Assembly: GCF_014805685.1 (NCBI RefSeq)
Contig: NC_060911.1
Location: forward strand, 11,021,212 to 11,085,211
Reading direction: 5' to 3'
Origin: Silurus meridionalis
Lineage: Eukaryota > Chordata > Actinopteri > Siluriformes > Siluridae
Length of the DNA: 64,000 bases
Positions 61,305 through 64,000 of the stretch are shown here, piece by piece. How positions within the stretch are numbered: the first letter of the stretch is position 1; every line of letters starts with the position of its first letter. Made by a program: the position numbers and the translations under genes. The notes under the pieces are model-generated. The model searched no databases and had not been told where the DNA came from. It worked only from the letters and a program-made list of their open reading frames with translations.

Positions 61305-61805
61305 TATCTATGTTGGCAAAAGTATTGGGACATGCAACTTTTTCAGCTATATCTAGTTCTTTCCCAAAATTATACCACAAAGTTGAAGGCACACAATTGT
61401 ACTTTGAAGGTGGTAACATTTAATTTTCTCGTCACTTAAACTAGGAGATCCAAACATGTTCCAGCATGATAATGCCCATGTGCACAAAGCCAGCCCCATG
61501 AAGATATGATTTACATGGTTTGAAGTGGAAGATCTCCTGCCATAGAGCTCCAATCCTGTTTAACACCTATGGGATACATGTGAATGCTGACTGCATCTCA
61601 GGCCTCCTCACCTCACTTACATCAGTACCTGTGGCTGAATGAATCTCACACAAATCTCCACAAGCGCACTCCAGCATCTAGTGAAACATCTTCCAAGAAG
61701 AGTGGAGGTTAAAACAGAATGTAGGGACTAAATATAGAATTGGATGTTCAGCAAGCACATACTAATCTCATGGTCAGGTGTCCACAAACTTTAGTCCATG
61801 TAGTG
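61305..61805 (+). mobile_element. Family T Tc1-type relic, full length
   Basis: Runs from 'ggcaaaagtattgggacatg' through 'aaactaggagatccaaacat', 'tgtgcacaaagccagcccca' and 'aacacctatgggatacatgt' to 'ggtcaggtgtccacaaactt'. It is one of the best-preserved copies, so it helps define the family. Confidence 0.72.
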
Positions 61806-61829
61806 TATTTCTTAATAAAATATGGGACT

Positions 61830-62030
61830 GGAGCAGCACGTGTATTGAGAACCACGTTCCTCCGTTGCGAATGTGTGCACATAAAACGGATATGACTTCC
61901 TTTATAGTGGAGTTACCAAGCCGTAAAAACCGTGAGCGAATGGAATTTACTGAGTCGTATAAAATAATCGCCTAATCAGAGTCCTCATTTGTGCATCAAC
62001 CACTGTACATTTTCAACGTCACTTTCTCCG
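61830..62030. other. Candidate conserved non-coding block upstream of the microexon
   Basis: Complex, CpG-containing sequence ('cagcacgtgtattgagaacc', 'ccgtgagcgaatggaattta') starting 420 nt upstream of the microexon. Such flanking intronic sequence is often conserved around regulated microexons. Conservation here is untested. Confidence 0.3.
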
Positions 62031-62179
62031 ACTTCATTTTTTTCCCCCTTTGTTCTATGGCTAATAGAATATGTGGAGTTAAATGATGCTTTGCAGAGTT
62101 TATCTGTATGAGAAGATCATAACACAATGCATGGTTTGTACATATGGAATTCATTTGCTATGTGGTCATTAACCTGTGG

Positions 62180-62251
62180 TCTTTTCTCCCTCTTTTTCCC
62201 TCCCTCTCCTTCTCTCCCTTTCCTTCTCCCCTGTTGGAAACGCTGATGCAG
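62180..62251 (+). promoter_or_regulatory. 3' splice site of the microexon: long polypyrimidine tract and UGC near AG
   Basis: An unusually long, almost pure C/T tract (62180-62235) precedes 'ggaaacgctgatgcag'. A TGC lies at 62247-62249, four nt before the exon, and the gap contains no other AG. A branch-point-like TTAAC is near 62168-62173. A long pyrimidine tract followed by UGC close to the acceptor is the reported signature of SRRM4 (nSR100)-dependent neural microexons. Confidence 0.6.
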
Positions 62252-62266
62252 AAGTGGAACAGAGAG
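62252..62266 (+). CDS. adgrl3: adgrl3 15-nt microexon (KVEQ(K/R) insert between RBL and olfactomedin domains)
   Basis: AAGTGGAACAGAGAG sits between acceptor 'gatgcag' and donor GTAGGT. With the single A left by exon 47570-47678 it reads Tyr-Lys-Val-Glu-Gln-Arg and hands one G to the next exon, which would give Val. This matches the KVEQK insert of latrophilins (splice site A) that lies directly after ECVPY and before VFLCPG. Its length is divisible by three, so skipping keeps the frame. In mammals the insert is alternatively spliced and changes teneurin binding. The exon is too short for a frame search and was found from the expected protein and the splice signals. Lys is replaced by Arg at position five. 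Confidence 0.85.
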
Positions 62267-64000
62267 GTAGGTCCATTACTTTAATGTGCTTTAAGTGTGT
62301 AACTCACCATCTGCCTGGTTTTTCCTGAGTTATTCAATACTAAGCACTGATTGGGGATCAGTAGACCTGTAACGATGTATTAGAAAATGCGAAGGAGAAA
62401 CCGGATCCCGCATCAACACTGAATGTGCTCACTGAATCAACCTGCCTCTCCATCTCTCCGTCTAGCCCTTTACCTTCGCTTCTTGGTTTGCAGTGTTGAG
62501 GAAAAAATTCACAGCGAGTTCTACAATTGTGCAATATTATATTGCTAGAGTCTGGGATGCGAGTCCTCATAATGGTGTTTTTTTATGTTCTTTTTCTTTT
62601 TATTAATACTGTTGTAAAGCTAGCTAGTATTTATTTATCTTTTACCTAAAATACCTTGGTGCTCAACTCCAAAATTAGAGCACATTCTCATTCATTTTAC
62701 TTTAGACTTATGGTGAACAAGCGAAAACAAATAAAGGCACTTTTAGCATTTGTCTCTAAAAGTATTTTAGATCATTAGAAGTATTATAAAAGATTATAAT
62801 CAACCGACTGTAAGGTTTGAAATTTCTGGACATTATTTCTTATTTCAAGCTTCTAGCTTTCCTTTGGCAGGTCAATTCTGTATATTAATATTTTTATAAT
62901 AATTATATAAATTATTATTAATTACATGTTATAAAAAAAAAAAAAAAATTTTTTTTACTCTTCAGAAAGTCTCGATGAGATCAATGATTTTTTTTACAGG
63001 AGAGTCCTGGCCAAGGTAGCAGCTGTGCAAAAGTCATCATTAAATTACACACATTAAAAATCCATATACAGTTCTCCCCTGTGTTATTCTAGTTAAATTG
63101 AAGATTTTTTTATCTTACAATGACGATAGCAATATGACGAAATTGTAAAAATATAAAAAGTTTTGTGCATCAGGCAAATGTAGCAGCATATGCTACTGGT
63201 GCTCGTCCACGCGCACGCTCAACTTAAAATATTTTCAAGTTACGATGGGATCATCGGAGCGCATCTTCATCGTAAGTTTGCGTTCCTATTACTAATAACT
63301 ATTATATGCCTCTTCACCACATGGGCCTCATATAATGGCCTTAAATGCCTCATTTTATATAAAAAATTATAAATGAATGATTCCATGACCAATGAAGGTT
63401 AAAAGTAGGCTGGCGGTTTACCCTGCTTAACATTATTGTAAAAAATATACAAGTACGGTTTTAACGTGCAGTCAGTGATGTTTAACCCATTACATATACT
63501 AAAGAATGCAATGATGAGTAGAAGATGCATCGTACACTAAAGCAAGGTTCTTCAGAATAGAAGACACTGCATGCATGTATAATATATCATAATCAATTAC
63601 AGTCAAATGAACCATTAACACTTCAATTCCACATTTATTCACTTAAAATGAGCAAAATTATCTGCCAATAGATTATTTTGAGAAATGGGTACAATTGGTT
63701 TAAAATATTTTTTCATAGTTCTGTATTTGCTTGATTGTAGTCTTATAATAGGAAATACAACATTTATTGAATATCAGTCAAAGTATTTTAACTTGCTGTG
63801 AATGCAGTGTGAAAGTAGATGTATAGAGGTTTAAAAAAAGCCTAGTTAGTTTGCTACCCAGTCAACTGAAAGGAAAATATTCTGCTGAGACGGTCCTAGC
63901 ATGTGGCTAGGTTAATGTTAGCTAATCTAAGATAGGACATGTGAGGAACAAAACCTAAACTAGCTAGCTTTTTTTTTTTTTTTATTTAATTTACCAAATG
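62267..64000 (+). other. adgrl3 intron after the microexon
   Basis: Begins gtaggt. No olfactomedin-domain exon is found before the window ends. AT-rich with poly-A/T runs at 62932-62956 and 63969-63983. Short frames such as 62358-62570 and 63190-63372 have no motif. Confidence 0.6.

Overview
The window is vertebrate nuclear DNA, most likely from a ray-finned fish. The evidence is a split gene with GT-AG introns of 7.5, 21.3 and 14.6 kb, many Tc1-type transposons, hAT and RTE remnants, a Gmr1-type LTR element known from fish, and very frequent (AC)n, (AT)n and (TCTA)n microsatellites. Catfish or another otophysan would fit, but the sequence alone does not settle the order. The only host gene I can support is the 5' part of a latrophilin-3 (adgrl3) adhesion GPCR gene on the + strand. 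Most long open frames in the window are translated microsatellites or transposon debris. Layout of the gene: a start-codon exon with the signal peptide (about 18432-18582), an exon with the first part of the rhamnose-binding-lectin (RBL) domain (26070-26283), an exon with the rest of that domain (47570-47678), and a 15-nt microexon (62252-62266) corresponding to the alternatively spliced KVEQK insert between the RBL and olfactomedin domains. The olfactomedin exon lies beyond the right edge. Phases match at every junction, except that the 47570 exon is one base short (109 instead of 110 nt), so the conserved frame breaks at 47620/47621. This is either a real null allele or, more likely, a consensus error between two long microsatellites. 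Region by region: 1-18 kb is non-coding DNA with Tc1 relics, hAT fragments and a recurring short element with a 'tatagcgc' head. 18.4-26.3 kb holds exons 1 and 2, a nested Tc1, a hAT relic and two long inverted repeats. 26-47.5 kb is a large intron with a G-quadruplex-like cluster, candidate conserved non-coding blocks, a tandem pair of Tc1 copies, a hAT carrying a dimerisation-domain ORF, and a full-length Tc1 with IR/DR ends. 45.6-47.9 kb is an exceptionally dense microsatellite cluster enclosing exon 3. 48-62 kb holds an RTE LINE endonuclease fragment, a second full-length Tc1, a Tc1-derived MITE and a decayed Ty3/gypsy-like element with protease, integrase and RT/RNase H in the order typical of Gmr1. 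The last 2 kb contain the microexon and intron. No prokaryotic features, CRISPR arrays, rRNA or tRNA genes were recognised. Points most worth checking are the frameshift in exon 3, the microexon with its neural-type splice signals, microsatellites close to or abutting three adgrl3 splice donors, two long inverted repeats just upstream of exon 2, and the Gmr1-type domain order. Family identities were assigned by eye from remembered conserved motifs; no alignment or database search was run.
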